A DNA stretch of 60,399 bases. Source: Arenibaculum pallidiluteum. GTDB lineage: Bacteria; Pseudomonadota; Alphaproteobacteria; Azospirillales; Azospirillaceae. The stretch's first letter is position 1. Every line of letters starts with the position of its first letter. The stretch is taken from contig NZ_JAFIQU010000027.1 of the NCBI RefSeq assembly GCF_017355985.1, forward strand, positions 1 through 60,399. The letters are read 5' to 3'. Below, piece by piece: positions 43,953 to 53,841 of this stretch. Both the position numbers and the translations under genes were made by a program. The notes beneath the pieces were generated by a model that had not been told where the DNA came from, did not search any database, and saw only the letters and a list, made by a program, of their open reading frames with translations.

Positions 43953-45788
43953 TCACGCGGCCTGCCACACCGCCGGGGACTCCTTCAGCCGCTCGAGCAG
44001 CCGCTGCCGCTCGCGCTCCATCTCGTCCGGCAGGCGCGGGCCGAACTCGCTGAACAGCTTCTCCTGGTCCTCGGCCTCGGCCACGGCCTCGCCGCGGTCG
44101 ATGTCCATGATCCGGCGGAACTGCTCCTTGGAGAAGTCGAGCCCCTCCCAGTTCAGGTCCTCGTAGCGCGGCATGTAGCCGAAGGGGCTGGAGACCGGCT
44201 CGGGCGCGCGGCCGTGAACGCGGTCGACGATCCACTTCAGCACCCGCATGTTGTGGCCGAACCCCGGCCAGGCGAAGCGGCCGTCCTCGTCCTTGCGGAA
44301 CCAGTTGACGCGGTAGATGCGCGGCAGGTTCTGGTAGCAGTCGCCGAGCTCCAGCCAGTGCTGCCAGTAATCCGCCATGTTGTAGCCGCAGAACGGCAGC
44401 ATGGCGAAGGGGTCGCGGCGGATCGCCGCCTGGCCCACGGCGGCGGCGGTCGCCTCGGATCCCATGGTGGCCGCCCAGTACACGCCCTGGCGCCAGTCGA
44501 AGGCCTCGAATACCAGCGGGAAGGTCCTGGACAGCCGCCCGCCGAAGATGAAGGCGCTGATGGGGACGCCCGCGGGGCTCTCCCAGGCCGGGTCGATGGA
44601 CGGGCACTGCCCGGCGGGCGCGGTGAAGCGGGCGTTCGGATGCGCGGCCTTGCGCCCGCAGTCCGGCGTCCAGTCCTTGCCCTGCCAATCGATCAGGTGG
44701 GCCGGCACCTCGTCGGTCATGCCCTCCCACCAGACGTCGCCGTCGTCCGTCAGCGCGCAGTTCGTGAAGATCGCGTTGCGCTCCAGCGTGCGCATGGCAT
44801 TGGGATTGGACTTCAGGCTCGTTCCGGGGGCCACGCCGAAGAACCCGGCCTCGGGATTGATGGCGCGCAGCGTCCCGTCGGCCTGGGGCTTGATCCAGGC
44901 GATGTCGTCGCCGACGGTCCGGATCTTCCAACCCTCGAAGCCCTCGGGGGGCACCAGCATCGCGAAGTTCGTCTTGCCGCAGGCGGAGGGGAAGGCGGCG
45001 GCGACGTAAGTGCGCTCGCCCTCGGGGCTCTCGACGCCCAGGATCAGCATGTGCTCGGCCAGCCAGCCCTGCTTGCGGCCGAGGTCCGAGGCGATGCGCA
45101 GCGCGAAGCACTTCTTGCCGAGCAGCGCATTGCCGCCGTAGCCGGAGCCGTAGGAGACGATGGAGTGCTGCTCCGGGAAGTGGACGATGTACTTGTTCTC
45201 GCCGTTGCAGGGCCAGGCCACGTCGGGCTGCCCCGGCTCCAGCGGCATGCCGACGGAATGCAGGCAGGGAACGAAGCTGCCGTCCTCGCCGAGATGCTTC
45301 AGCACCGCGCTTCCCATGCGCGTCATCAGCCGCATGCTGACGACGACGTAGGGGCTATCGGTGAGCTCGACGCCGATATGCGAGATGTCGGAGCCCAGCG
45401 GCCCCATGCTGAACGGGACCACGTAGAGGGTCCGGCCGCGCATGCAGCCGTCGAGCAGGCGATCCAGGATCGCCTTCATCTCCTTGGGGTCCATCCAGTT
45501 GTTGGTGGGCCCGGCATCCTCGCGCCGCTCGGTGCAGATGAAGGTGCGGTCCTCGACGCGGGCGACGTCGGCGGGGTCGGAGCGGCAGAGATAGGAGTTC
45601 GGACGCTTCTGCTCGTTCAGCTTGATGAACGTCCCTTGAGCGACCATCTCGGCGCAGAGCCGGTCATATTCTTCCTGCGAACCGTCGCACCAATAGATGT
45701 TGTCCGGCTTGCACTTGCTTGCGACTTCCTCGACCCATCGCAGAAGTTTTCGGTTGGTCGTGGGGGCATTCGACACGTCTTGCTCCAT
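43953..45788 (-). CDS. pckG: Phosphoenolpyruvate carboxykinase (GTP)
   Basis: A 611-residue cytosolic enzyme that converts oxaloacetate to PEP in gluconeogenesis. The GTP-type motifs are clear: [15 protein letters not shown] (P-loop with reactive Cys, ~285), [10 protein letters not shown] (kinase-2), [17 protein letters not shown] and [17 protein letters not shown]. Many alphaproteobacteria use the unrelated ATP-type PckA beside chvI; here the GTP-type enzyme fills that position. The gene lies 13 bases downstream of the HugZ-like gene on the same strand, so it is probably transcribed from the region upstream of both, divergent from chvI. Confidence 0.97.
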   Translation of the reverse strand: MEQDVSNAPTTNRKLLRWVEEVASKCKPDNIYWCDGSQEEYDRLCAEMVAQGTFIKLNEQKRPNSYLCRSDPADVARVEDRTFICTERREDAGPTNNWMDPKEMKAILDRLLDGCMRGRTLYVVPFSMGPLGSDISHIGVELTDSPYVVVSMRLMTRMGSAVLKHLGEDGSFVPCLHSVGMPLEPGQPDVAWPCNGENKYIVHFPEQHSIVSYGSGYGGNALLGKKCFALRIASDLGRKQGWLAEHMLILGVESPEGERTYVAAAFPSACGKTNFAMLVPPEGFEGWKIRTVGDDIAWIKPQADGTLRAINPEAGFFGVAPGTSLKSNPNAMRTLERNAIFTNCALTDDGDVWWEGMTDEVPAHLIDWQGKDWTPDCGRKAAHPNARFTAPAGQCPSIDPAWESPAGVPISAFIFGGRLSRTFPLVFEAFDWRQGVYWAATMGSEATAAAVGQAAIRRDPFAMLPFCGYNMADYWQHWLELGDCYQNLPRIYRVNWFRKDEDGRFAWPGFGHNMRVLKWIVDRVHGRAPEPVSSPFGYMPRYEDLNWEGLDFSKEQFRRIMDIDRGEAVAEAEDQEKLFSEFGPRLPDEMERERQRLLERLKESPAVWQAA

Positions 45789-45801
45789 CCCGTTTGTTTT
45801 A

Positions 45802-46551
45802 TTATGCCCGCCTGGAGCGGGCGTGGTTCACAAGTCGAACGAGTTCCGTCCGGGCCGCTTTCGGGTCCGTGACGGGGGTATCGAACTCGAGCCTCGCCAG
45901 CTCGGCCTCGCGCCGGAGGTCGCAGCCCTCCGGATCGATGCCGACCATCCGCCATCCCTCGCCGCCGCGCCCGAGCAGCTCGTTCGCATAGAGATCCACC
46001 GCATCGGCGTGATCTTCGTTCATGTGCTCTACGATACCAGCCTCACTTTGGGCCAGTCCTTCCGTCAGCGGTCGGGGGAGCAGAATGTCGCGCCCGTCGA
46101 TCCAGTGGATGCGCCCGAACCCCGCCACCAGATGAGCCCGCTCGATCCGCACGCGCAGGAAACGGAAATCCCCGAAGCCCGCGTAGAAGCGGGCGCCGGG
46201 GTGCCGCGCCAGGTAGCGCTCGGCCAGCCGCGGCTCCTCGGCCGGCTCGGCGCGGCCGAGCACCGAGACGCGGGGGCCGGTCAGCGGCTCGGCCAGGCCG
46301 GCCGTGCCGTCGAAAAGGAGGCCGAGCCGGTCGTCGGCCTTGATATTACGCGCATGCTCCGCCAAGTCGGAGACCAGCAGCAGCGGCGCCGCGTCGAGGT
46401 CGAACCCCACCAGCACCAGGGACGGCAGCGGCCAGCCCGCGGCATCCGCCTGGGCCGTGGCGAGCGCGGCCCGGTCGCAGCGCCGCATCACGCGGCGGGC
46501 GGTCTCGGCAGGACTGGCCTCGGCAGGGCTCGGCGTCGGCGCGGTGGTCAT
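45802..46551 (-). CDS. HugZ-like haem-utilisation / pyridoxamine-phosphate-oxidase-fold protein
   Basis: A 249-residue cytosolic protein with an FMN-binding-like split barrel followed by a DUF2470-type C-terminal domain. Barrel strands include [35 protein letters not shown] and [12 protein letters not shown], and [20 protein letters not shown] is typical of the HugZ branch. The C-terminal motif is [17 protein letters not shown]. Relatives bind and degrade haem or are orphan flavin/haem proteins; I cannot tell which. The linkage to pckG is unexpected. Confidence 0.85.
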   Translation of the reverse strand: MTTAPTPSPAEASPAETARRVMRRCDRAALATAQADAAGWPLPSLVLVGFDLDAAPLLLVSDLAEHARNIKADDRLGLLFDGTAGLAEPLTGPRVSVLGRAEPAEEPRLAERYLARHPGARFYAGFGDFRFLRVRIERAHLVAGFGRIHWIDGRDILLPRPLTEGLAQSEAGIVEHMNEDHADAVDLYANELLGRGGEGWRMVGIDPEGCDLRREAELARLEFDTPVTDPKAARTELVRLVNHARSRRA

Positions 46552-46715
46552 GGCAGGATGGTCCGGTCGGCGTTCGCAGTGCATTCGGGCAGGCGCCGCG
46601 GCAGGGCCTGCCCAGCATCGCCGTGATCGTGCCACATTGAAGCACGAATTTGCCGCCGCAAAGGGGTAGATACCCGGGTCGGAGGAATTGTTCCATACCG
46701 CCCAGGAGGGATTCG

Positions 46716-47414
46716 ATGGCGCAGACGATCGCCCTGGTCGACGACGACCGCAACATCCTGACCTCGGTCTCCATGGCACTGGAGGCCGAAGGATACGAGG
46801 TGCGCACCTACGCGGACGGGGACGAGGCGCTGCGCGGACTGTCGACGCGCCCCGCGGACCTGGCGGTGCTCGACATCAAGATGCCGCGCATGGACGGGAT
46901 GGAGCTGCTGTCCCGGCTGCGCCAGGGATCGGCCATGCCGGTGATCTTCCTGACCTCGAAGGACGACGAGGTCGACGAGGTGCTCGGCCTGCGCATGGGC
47001 GCCGACGACTACATCAAGAAACCCTTCAGCCAGCGCCTGCTGATCGAGCGGATCCGCGCGCTGCTCCGCCGCGGCACCCTGGCCGACAGCAAGGCTGCGG
47101 GCGATCCCGGCAGCATCATGGTGCGCGGCGACCTGGTGCTCGACTCCGCGCGGCACAGCTGCCTGTGGCGCGACCAGCAGGTCGAGCTGACGGTGACCGA
47201 GTTCCTTCTGGTCAAGGCCCTGGCCCAGAGGCCGGGCCACGTGAAGAGCCGTGACCAGCTGATGGACGCGGCCTATGGCGAGCACGTCTACGTGGACGAC
47301 CGGACCATCGACAGCCACGTCAAGCGGCTGCGCAAGAAGTTCAAGACGGTCGATCCCGACTTCGCGCAGATCGAGACGCTCTACGGCGTCGGCTACCGCT
47401 ACCGCGAAGGTTGA
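46716..47414 (+). CDS. chvI: Response regulator ChvI
   Basis: A 232-residue OmpR-family regulator. The receiver domain starts [20 protein letters not shown], the phospho-acceptor is Asp53 ([11 protein letters not shown]), and the Lys is in DYIKKPFSQ. The winged-helix domain contains [27 protein letters not shown] and [24 protein letters not shown] lies just before the ATG. ChvI responds to acid and envelope stress in alphaproteobacteria. It is divergent from the HugZ-like gene and pckG, and the sensor gene follows after six bases. Confidence 0.95.
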   Translation: MAQTIALVDDDRNILTSVSMALEAEGYEVRTYADGDEALRGLSTRPADLAVLDIKMPRMDGMELLSRLRQGSAMPVIFLTSKDDEVDEVLGLRMGADDYIKKPFSQRLLIERIRALLRRGTLADSKAAGDPGSIMVRGDLVLDSARHSCLWRDQQVELTVTEFLLVKALAQRPGHVKSRDQLMDAAYGEHVYVDDRTIDSHVKRLRKKFKTVDPDFAQIETLYGVGYRYREG

Positions 47415-47420
47415 GCCGCC

Positions 47421-49118
47421 ATGGCGCTGGCCTGGCCCCGGCGCGACGCGGCGCCCGCGGAAGCCGCGGCGCCGGGCCTCTCCCCCGCGGCGGCGTCGGA
47501 GCGCCGGGCGGGCCGGCGCTGCCGGCCGCTCGTCTCGCCGCTGACGCTGCGGATCCTGGCGGTCAACGTCCTGGCGCTCGCCATGCTGGTGGGCGGGCTG
47601 CTCTATCTCGGCCGCTACCAGGACCGGCTGATCGAGGCCGAGCTCGATGCGCTCCGCGTCGAGGGGCGGATCTTCGCCGGGGCGCTCGGCGAGGGGGCCG
47701 TCGCGCGCGAGGGCGAGGAGGAGGGCGCCCTCTCGCCGGAGCAGGCGCGGCTGATGATCCGGCGCCTGGTGGAGACGACGGAGACGCGCACGCGCCTTTA
47801 CGGCATCGACGGCACGCTGCTCGCCGACAGCCGCCAGCTCATGGGCACCGACGGCGTGATCCAGGTGGAGCGGCTTCCGGCGCCGGACGAGACCCCGTCG
47901 CTGGGCGAATGGCTGGTCGACACCTATGACCGGCTGGTGACCGCCCTCCTGCCGCGCCGGCGCGACCTGCCGGTCTATGGCGAGCACCGGCTGCAGATGG
48001 ACGCGCAGCGCCGCGACATCGCCCGGGCACTGGCCGGCGAGCCGGCCTCGGCCGTGTGGTCCACGGCCCAGGGCCAGCTCGTCCTGACGGTCGCGGTGCC
48101 GGTGCAGCGCTTCAAGCAGGTGCTGGGCGCGGTGCTGCTGTCGCGCTCGGGCGGCGAGATCGACAGGGCGGTGCGCCAGGTCCGCCTCGACATCCTGAAG
48201 ATCTTCGCCGTCGCCCTGGGCGTGACGGTCCTCCTGTCCTTCTACCTCGCGGGCGCCATCGGGCGGCCGATCCGCCGCCTCGCGCAGGCGGCGGACCAGG
48301 TGCGCCGCGGCCATGGGCGCCATACCGCGATCCCCGACTTCACCGGCCGCCACGACGAGATCGGGGACCTGTCGCGCGCGCTGCGCGACATGACCGAGGC
48401 GCTGTGGGCGCGGCTCGACGCCATCGAGCGCTTCGCGGCAGACGTCTCGCATGAGATCAAGAACCCGCTGACCTCGCTGCGCAGCGCGGTCGAGACCGCG
48501 GCGCGCGTGACCGATCCGTCGCGCCGCGCCCGGCTGATGGAGATCATCGAGGACGACGTGCGCCGGCTTGACCGGCTGATCAGCGACATCTCGGATGCCT
48601 CGCGCCTGGATGCCGAGCTCAGCCGCGCATCGGTGGAGCCCGTGGACCTGAGGCGCGTCCTGCGCATGCTGGCCGACATGCACGAGGACATGCGCTCCGG
48701 CGAGGCGGAGGCGGCGCCGCGCCTCGCGCTCGACCTGCCCGAGGGCGGCGACCTGACGGTGCAGGGGCTCGAGGGCCGGCTGGTGCAGGTGCTGCGGAAC
48801 CTGATCGCCAACGCGCTGTCGTTCTCGCCGCACGGGGGCACCGTGACGCTGGGCGCGCGGGATCTCGGCGACCGGGTCGCCATTACGGTGGCCGACGAGG
48901 GGCCCGGCATCCCCGAGGGCAAGCTGGAGGCGATCTTCGATCGCTTTTACACCGAGCGCCCACGGGGCGAGAAGTTCGGGACCCATTCCGGGCTCGGGCT
49001 CAGCATCTCGCGCCAGATCGTCGAGGCGCATGGCGGGACCATCCGGGCCGAGAACCGCCGCGCCCAGGATGGCGGCATCGCCGGGGCGCTCTTCACGATC
49101 ACCCTGCCGCGCTCCTGA
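47421..49118 (+). CDS. chvG: Sensor histidine kinase ChvG/ExoS
   Basis: A 565-residue membrane kinase. After a ~40-residue cytoplasmic start, TM1 is ILAVNVLALAMLVGGLLYLG. The periplasmic domain is ~65-255 and includes ETRTRLYGIDGTLLADSRQL, a ChvG hallmark. TM2 is near 260-278, followed by HAMP. The phospho-acceptor is His344 (ADVSHEIKNPLTSLR). ATPase boxes are NLIANALSFSPHGG, VADEGPGIPEGK and GLGLSISRQIVEAHGG. It is partnered with ChvI. The hprK and phosphotransferase genes that usually follow chvG in this class are missing here. Confidence 0.95.
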   Translation: MALAWPRRDAAPAEAAAPGLSPAAASERRAGRRCRPLVSPLTLRILAVNVLALAMLVGGLLYLGRYQDRLIEAELDALRVEGRIFAGALGEGAVAREGEEEGALSPEQARLMIRRLVETTETRTRLYGIDGTLLADSRQLMGTDGVIQVERLPAPDETPSLGEWLVDTYDRLVTALLPRRRDLPVYGEHRLQMDAQRRDIARALAGEPASAVWSTAQGQLVLTVAVPVQRFKQVLGAVLLSRSGGEIDRAVRQVRLDILKIFAVALGVTVLLSFYLAGAIGRPIRRLAQAADQVRRGHGRHTAIPDFTGRHDEIGDLSRALRDMTEALWARLDAIERFAADVSHEIKNPLTSLRSAVETAARVTDPSRRARLMEIIEDDVRRLDRLISDISDASRLDAELSRASVEPVDLRRVLRMLADMHEDMRSGEAEAAPRLALDLPEGGDLTVQGLEGRLVQVLRNLIANALSFSPHGGTVTLGARDLGDRVAITVADEGPGIPEGKLEAIFDRFYTERPRGEKFGTHSGLGLSISRQIVEAHGGTIRAENRRAQDGGIAGALFTITLPRS

Positions 49119-49228
49119 GCCGGCGCGGCGTGGCCGGTCGCCCCGCCCCGGCCACCCCACCACTCGGCCGGCCCGTTCCGGTTGAGCTCTCCCTGGCGGG
49201 CACGCGCCGGCCGTGCTAGCGTTCCGTC

Positions 49229-49648
49229 ATGGCCGACGCCCTTTCCATCGCCCTGTCGGGCGCTCAGGCGCAGACCGTGCGCCTCGCCGCGAGCGCCGGA
49301 AACACGGCCAACATGCGCACCCGTGGGCAGCTTCCGGCGGCAGGCGCCGCGCCGTCGGAGACCGATCCATACCGGCCTGTCCAAGCGGTGCAGCAGAGCC
49401 GTACGCTGCCCGGCGGCGCCGGCGCGGGCACCGTCGCGGGCGTGCGCCCTTCGGTTCCGGCCTTCCTGGCTGAGTACGATCCCCGCTCGCCGGAGGCCGG
49501 CGCGGACGGGGTCGTCGGCGCGCCGAACGTGGACGCCGCGCAAGAAATCGTGCAGCAGAAGATCTCGCTCCGGGCCTATCAGGCAAATCTTCGCACCGTG
49601 CGCGCGGCGGACGAGATGCAGCGGGCCTTGCTGGACGCCATGGCCTGA
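49229..49648 (+). CDS. Flagellar basal-body-rod-like protein (FlgC-like), orphan
   Basis: A 139-residue protein with both conserved ends of rod proteins. The N-terminus SIALSGAQAQTVRLAASAGN corresponds to the FlgB/FlgC start helix and its ANI/ANMRT turn. The C-terminus NVDAAQEIVQQKISLRAYQA followed by NLRTVRAADEM corresponds to the Flg_bbr_C helix. The middle is Pro/Gly/Ala-rich and much shorter than in axial proteins. No other flagellar gene is in the window. Such FlgC-like orphans occur in many alphaproteobacteria, including strains where their role is unknown. It lies between chvG and a chemotaxis receptor. Confidence 0.75.
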   Translation: MADALSIALSGAQAQTVRLAASAGNTANMRTRGQLPAAGAAPSETDPYRPVQAVQQSRTLPGGAGAGTVAGVRPSVPAFLAEYDPRSPEAGADGVVGAPNVDAAQEIVQQKISLRAYQANLRTVRAADEMQRALLDAMA

Positions 49649-49791
49649 ACTGGCCTGGACGGGCGAAGCGTTAAACTTCGAGTAAACTTCGCAGGACTAT
49701 CCTGTCTTCCGATTGCTGGCGTGGTCACTGGACCGCCACGCATCCCGCCTCCACGGGGCATCATGGTCCCGCGCCAAGGACCGACGCAGCC

Positions 49792-51792
49792 ATGTCCATC
49801 GCGAAGCTCGATCTCGGCCGACGTCTCTTCCTCGCCTACGCGCTGTTCCTGCTGCCGGTCGCCTATCTGCTGTACAGCCTGGTCGCCCAGCAGAACATCG
49901 CGATCGACTTCGCCCTGAAGGAACGGCAGGGCAACGCCTACCTGACCGCGCTGCGCGAGGCGCAGACCGCGCTGCACGCGCGGCTGCGGACCGGCGATGC
50001 GGCGGGCGCGACAGGGATCGTGCCGGCGCTGCGCGCGGCCGAGGCAGCGCATGGCCAGGGCATGGACAGCGCCGCCCTCTCGGCCGAGCTGGCCGGGAAG
50101 GTCGCGGCGCTCGGGGGCAGGCCCTCCGCCGAGGCGGGGGAGGCGGCGCTGGCCGCGCTGCGCGCGCTGGTGGTGCGGGTCGGGGACAAGTCGAACCTGA
50201 TCCTCGACCCCGACCTCGACAGCTACTACGCCATGGACATCGTGCTGATCAAAGGTCCGGACCTTCTGGACCGCATCGGCGGCATGGCGACGCTGGCGGC
50301 CGCCCTGGCCGCCGACGGCGCGCTCGATGCCGAGGAGCGCACCGAGTACCTGATCCAGAAGGGCGGCCTGTCGGCCCTGGTCGAGGGGATCGCCGCCTCG
50401 GTGGATTCCGGCTATCGCGCCAATGCCGACGGCTCCCTGCGCGCCAATCTGGACGCGGGATACCGGTCGGCGGACCAGGCGGTCCGCCGCCTGATGGAGA
50501 CGCTGGACCGCGGGCTGCTGGCCGGCAGCGGGAGGGTCGCGCTGGAGCCGGGCGCCGTCGCCGGCGCCGAGGCCGAGGCCATGCTCGCCTCCGCCTCCTT
50601 CCTCGCCACGACTTCGCGCGAGCTCGACCGGCTTCTCGACATCCGCACCGGTGGCTTCCGCATGGGCCAGGTGAAGGTGCTCGCGGTCACGGCGGTGCTG
50701 TTCGTCCTGGCGCTGGGCGTGATCGTCCTGATGGTCAGCCGCGGCGTGTCCCTGCCGATCCGCCGCATGACCTCCGCCATGGAGGCGCTGTCCCGCGGCG
50801 ATCTGGGGGTGGAGATCCCCGGCGCCGGTCGCGGCGACGAGGTCGGCGTCATGGCCCGCGCGGTGGAGGTCTTCAGGACCGGGCTGGTCGAGGCGCGCCG
50901 CCTGGGCGAGGAGCAGGCCGCCTCGCATGCCCGCGAGGCCAGCCGCGCGAAGGTGCTGGCGCAGCTCACCCAGGAGTTCGACTCCGCGGTGTCGCGCGTG
51001 ATGTCCACGGTCGACACCGCAGCGCACCAGGTCCAGGACGTCTCCTCCGCCCTGAGCTCGGCCGCGACCCGGGCCGTGCAGCAGAGCTCCACCGTCGCCG
51101 CCTCGGCCCAGCAGGCCTCGGCCAATGTCGAGACCGTGGCGGCCGCGACCGAGGAGCTGTCGGCCTCGATCCGCGAGATCCAGTTCCAGATCAGCGATGC
51201 CGGACGCGTCAGCCGCGAGGGGGTGGAGGCCGTCGACGGCGCGGACCGCACCATCTCGGGCCTCGCCGAGGCGGCGGGGCGCATCGGGGACGTCGTGAGC
51301 CTGATCAACGACATCGCCGCGCGCACCAACCTGCTGGCCCTGAACGCGACGATCGAGGCGGCCCGCGCCGGAGAGGCCGGAAAGGGCTTCGCGGTCGTCG
51401 CCAACGAGGTCAAGCACCTGGCGAACCAGACGGCCAAGGCGACCGAGGAGATCACGGCCCAGATCACCGCCATGCAGGAGACGACGCATCAGGCGGTCGC
51501 CGCGGTGAAGTCCGTCGGCGGGGCAATGCTGAAGGTCGACCAGGTGATGGGCGTGATCGCCGGCGCGGCCGAGCAGCAGACGGCGGCCACCCTGGAGATC
51601 GCCCGCAACGCCCAGGAGGCTGCCATCGGCAATGCCGAGGTGACGCGGGAGATCGCCGGCGTCTCCGACGATGCCGCGGCGAGCGGGGAGACGACAGGGG
51701 CGCTGGTGCGCTCGGCCGACGGGCTGATCGGCGCGACGCAGGACCTGCGCGGCACCGTCCAGACCTTCCTGTCCCAGGTCGGCGCGGCCTGA
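49792..51792 (+). CDS. Methyl-accepting chemotaxis protein
   Basis: A 666-residue transmembrane receptor. TM1 is ~12-31. A long, all-helical periplasmic sensor (~32-293) follows, rich in Ala and Leu with [20 protein letters not shown]; it looks like a four-helix nitrate/nitrite-sensing-like or TarH-type bundle but cannot be assigned. TM2 is ~296-316, HAMP ~317-370 ([20 protein letters not shown]), and the signalling domain ~390-655. The hairpin tip is [20 protein letters not shown] followed by [14 protein letters not shown]. No CheR-binding pentapeptide is seen at the C-terminus. No che genes are nearby. Confidence 0.93.
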   Translation: MSIAKLDLGRRLFLAYALFLLPVAYLLYSLVAQQNIAIDFALKERQGNAYLTALREAQTALHARLRTGDAAGATGIVPALRAAEAAHGQGMDSAALSAELAGKVAALGGRPSAEAGEAALAALRALVVRVGDKSNLILDPDLDSYYAMDIVLIKGPDLLDRIGGMATLAAALAADGALDAEERTEYLIQKGGLSALVEGIAASVDSGYRANADGSLRANLDAGYRSADQAVRRLMETLDRGLLAGSGRVALEPGAVAGAEAEAMLASASFLATTSRELDRLLDIRTGGFRMGQVKVLAVTAVLFVLALGVIVLMVSRGVSLPIRRMTSAMEALSRGDLGVEIPGAGRGDEVGVMARAVEVFRTGLVEARRLGEEQAASHAREASRAKVLAQLTQEFDSAVSRVMSTVDTAAHQVQDVSSALSSAATRAVQQSSTVAASAQQASANVETVAAATEELSASIREIQFQISDAGRVSREGVEAVDGADRTISGLAEAAGRIGDVVSLINDIAARTNLLALNATIEAARAGEAGKGFAVVANEVKHLANQTAKATEEITAQITAMQETTHQAVAAVKSVGGAMLKVDQVMGVIAGAAEQQTAATLEIARNAQEAAIGNAEVTREIAGVSDDAAASGETTGALVRSADGLIGATQDLRGTVQTFLSQVGAA

Positions 51793-51834
51793 CGCCGCGC
51801 CGCCTTGATCTTCCCGGCCTCTTCCCGGGCCGCC

Positions 51835-52950
51835 TCAGCGCCGGTCGATGGACGCCGCCGCGAACAGCTCCTTGTGCTGGCGCGGTTGCGAGCGCCAGTA
51901 CTGGCGGGGCGCCCTGATCTCCGCGCCGAGCTCGGCCGCGGCGTGCCAGGGCCAGCGCGGGTCGTAGAGGATCCCGCGGGCGATGGCCACCATGTCGGCC
52001 TGGCCGGTGGCCAGGATCGTCTCGGCCTGGGTTGGCTCGGTGATCAGCCCGACGGCGATCGTCGGAAGGCCGGTGGCGCGCTTCACCGCATCGGCGAAGG
52101 GCACCTGGTAGCCGGGCGCCAGCGGAATCCGCTGCTGGGCCGACAGACCGCCCGAGGAGACGTCGATGAAGTCGCAGCCCCGGTCCTTCAGCGCCTGGGC
52201 GAAAGCGATGGTCTGCTCCAGGTTCCAGCCGTCCTCGACCCAGTCGGTGGCCGAGACGCGCACGCCCACGGGCCGCCCTGCGGGAAAGGCCGCGCGGACG
52301 GCCTCGAACACCTCCAGCGGGAAGCGCATGCGGTTCTCGAAGCTGCCGCCATAGGCGTCGGTGCGCCGATTCGACAGGGGCGACAGGAACTGGTGCAGCA
52401 GGTAGCCGTGGGCCGCGTGCACCTCGGCGACGTCCAGGCCCAGCCGCCCGGCGCGCCGCGCGGTCGCGGCGAAGGCCTCGCGCACCCGCGCGAAGTCCTG
52501 CGCCTCGAAAGCCGCGGGCTCGCGCTCGCCGGCATGCACCGGAACGGCCGAAGGGGCCAGGCACGTCCATCCGCCTTCGCCGAGCGGGATCTGCGCGCCG
52601 CCGTCCCAGGGCGCGCGGCTCGACCCCTTGCGCCCGGCATGGGAGATCTGGATGCCGAAGGGCACCGCCGAATGGCGGCGCACGGAATCCAGCACCCGGC
52701 CCAGGGCGGCCTCGGTGGCATCGGACCAGAGGCCCAGATCGGCAGGGCTGATGCGCCCGTCCGGCTCGACCGCCGTCGCCTCGATGAACAGGAGCCCGGC
52801 GCCCGACAGCGCCAGATGGCCGAGATGGATCACGTGCCAGTCGCCGGCCTCGCCGTCGCGGAGCGAGTACTGGCACATCGGCGCTATGACGATCCGGTTC
52901 TCGAGCTGCAGGTCGCCGAGGGAGATCGGCCGGAACAGGTGGGGGGTCAT
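51835..52950 (-). CDS. NADH:flavin oxidoreductase, Old Yellow Enzyme family (YqjM/XenA-like)
   Basis: A 371-residue FMN enzyme that reduces activated C=C bonds and nitro-compounds. APMCQYSLRDGEAGDWHVIH carries the Cys that tunes the flavin in YqjM-type enzymes. QISHAGRKGSSRAPW has the His pair that binds substrate, and HAAHGYLLHQFLSPLSNRRT followed by DAYGGSFENR is the hallmark of the class. ARGILYDPRWPWHAA ends the barrel. ATG at 52950 gives the standard length. It is divergent from the TetR gene, with a palindromic operator between them, so it is probably controlled by the same repressor. Confidence 0.93.
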   Translation of the reverse strand: MTPHLFRPISLGDLQLENRIVIAPMCQYSLRDGEAGDWHVIHLGHLALSGAGLLFIEATAVEPDGRISPADLGLWSDATEAALGRVLDSVRRHSAVPFGIQISHAGRKGSSRAPWDGGAQIPLGEGGWTCLAPSAVPVHAGEREPAAFEAQDFARVREAFAATARRAGRLGLDVAEVHAAHGYLLHQFLSPLSNRRTDAYGGSFENRMRFPLEVFEAVRAAFPAGRPVGVRVSATDWVEDGWNLEQTIAFAQALKDRGCDFIDVSSGGLSAQQRIPLAPGYQVPFADAVKRATGLPTIAVGLITEPTQAETILATGQADMVAIARGILYDPRWPWHAAAELGAEIRAPRQYWRSQPRQHKELFAAASIDRR

Positions 52951-53091
52951 GGGGATGTGTCGCCTCGCCGCCGGAAGAACGTCAGCCGTCGATAGCATCC
53001 GAGCGAAAGGCGGGCCAGAGGGCGCGTCATCTGCGGACCCGCAGCCGATCCCCCCGAATGAGCAGGTGACGGTGCTGCCTGGCGCATGTTA

Positions 53092-53111
53092 ATAACTGAC
53101 TGGTCAGTTAT
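53092..53111. promoter_or_regulatory. Palindromic TetR operator
   Basis: A 20-bp inverted repeat with perfect 9-bp arms, ATAACTGAC and GTCAGTTAT, around a TG centre. It lies 14-33 bases upstream of the TetR start and in the divergent gap with the oxidoreductase gene, where a TetR-family repressor would be expected to bind. The core TGACTGGTCA closely matches the recognised TetR-type TGACNNGTCA pattern. Confidence 0.8.
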
Positions 53112-53124
53112 AAAAGGTAGCGCC

Positions 53125-53841
53125 ATGAGCGTGCCGAAGGACGAGGGACAGGGGAATGGCGCCGCGCCGCGCTGGCGCCGGCGCAAGGATGCGCGGCCCG
53201 ACGAGATCGTGGAGGCCGCGCTGGAGGTCTTCGCGCGGCGCGGCTTCGCGGCGGCGCGGCTGGAGGACGTGGCGGCGCGCGCCGGGATCAGCAAGGGCAC
53301 GCTCTACCTGTACTTTCCGAACAAGGAGGAGCTGTTCAAGGCGGCGGTGCGCACCGCCATCGTGCCCGGCATCGCGGCGGGCGAGCGGCTGGCGGCCGAT
53401 CCCGCCACGCCCAGCCTGGAGGTCCTGCGATCCATCGTCGGCGGCATCGCGGCCCGGATGATGACCTCGCCCGCCGGGGTGATCCCCAAGCTGATGATCG
53501 CCGAGGCCGGAAACTTCCCAGAGCTCGCCCGCTTTTATTTCGACGAGGTGATCCGCAGGGGCTTCGCCCTGCTCTCCTCTGTGCTGGAGCATGGGATCGC
53601 GCGGGGCGAGTTCCGGCCGGTCCCGGTCGCCGCGACGGTCCGGCTCGTTATCGCGCCGGTCCTGCTGATGGCGGTCTGGCGCACCTCCTTCGAGGCCGTC
53701 GAGGGCAAGCCCCAGGACGTGGACGGCATCGTCGCCGCCCATCTGGACGCGATGGGGCGGAGCCTCGCACCCGATGGCGCCGAAAGGCGCCCGGCGTCCG
53801 GCGGCGCCGCGCGGACCCGTGCGGGCGGAGATCCGCCATGA
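53125..53841 (+). CDS. TetR-family transcriptional repressor, CecR-like
   Basis: A 238-residue regulator. The helix-turn-helix is in residues ~25-70: [20 protein letters not shown] followed by [15 protein letters not shown]. The C-terminal domain has membrane-repressor-like helices ([37 protein letters not shown]). ATG at 53125 is preceded by AAAAGGT; a longer start inside the operator is unlikely. Its stop overlaps the HlyD-type gene by four bases. Together with the next four genes this matches the cecR-ybhGFSR layout of Escherichia coli, in which the repressor controls an ABC efflux system. Confidence 0.92.
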   Translation: MSVPKDEGQGNGAAPRWRRRKDARPDEIVEAALEVFARRGFAAARLEDVAARAGISKGTLYLYFPNKEELFKAAVRTAIVPGIAAGERLAADPATPSLEVLRSIVGGIAARMMTSPAGVIPKLMIAEAGNFPELARFYFDEVIRRGFALLSSVLEHGIARGEFRPVPVAATVRLVIAPVLLMAVWRTSFEAVEGKPQDVDGIVAAHLDAMGRSLAPDGAERRPASGGAARTRAGGDPP

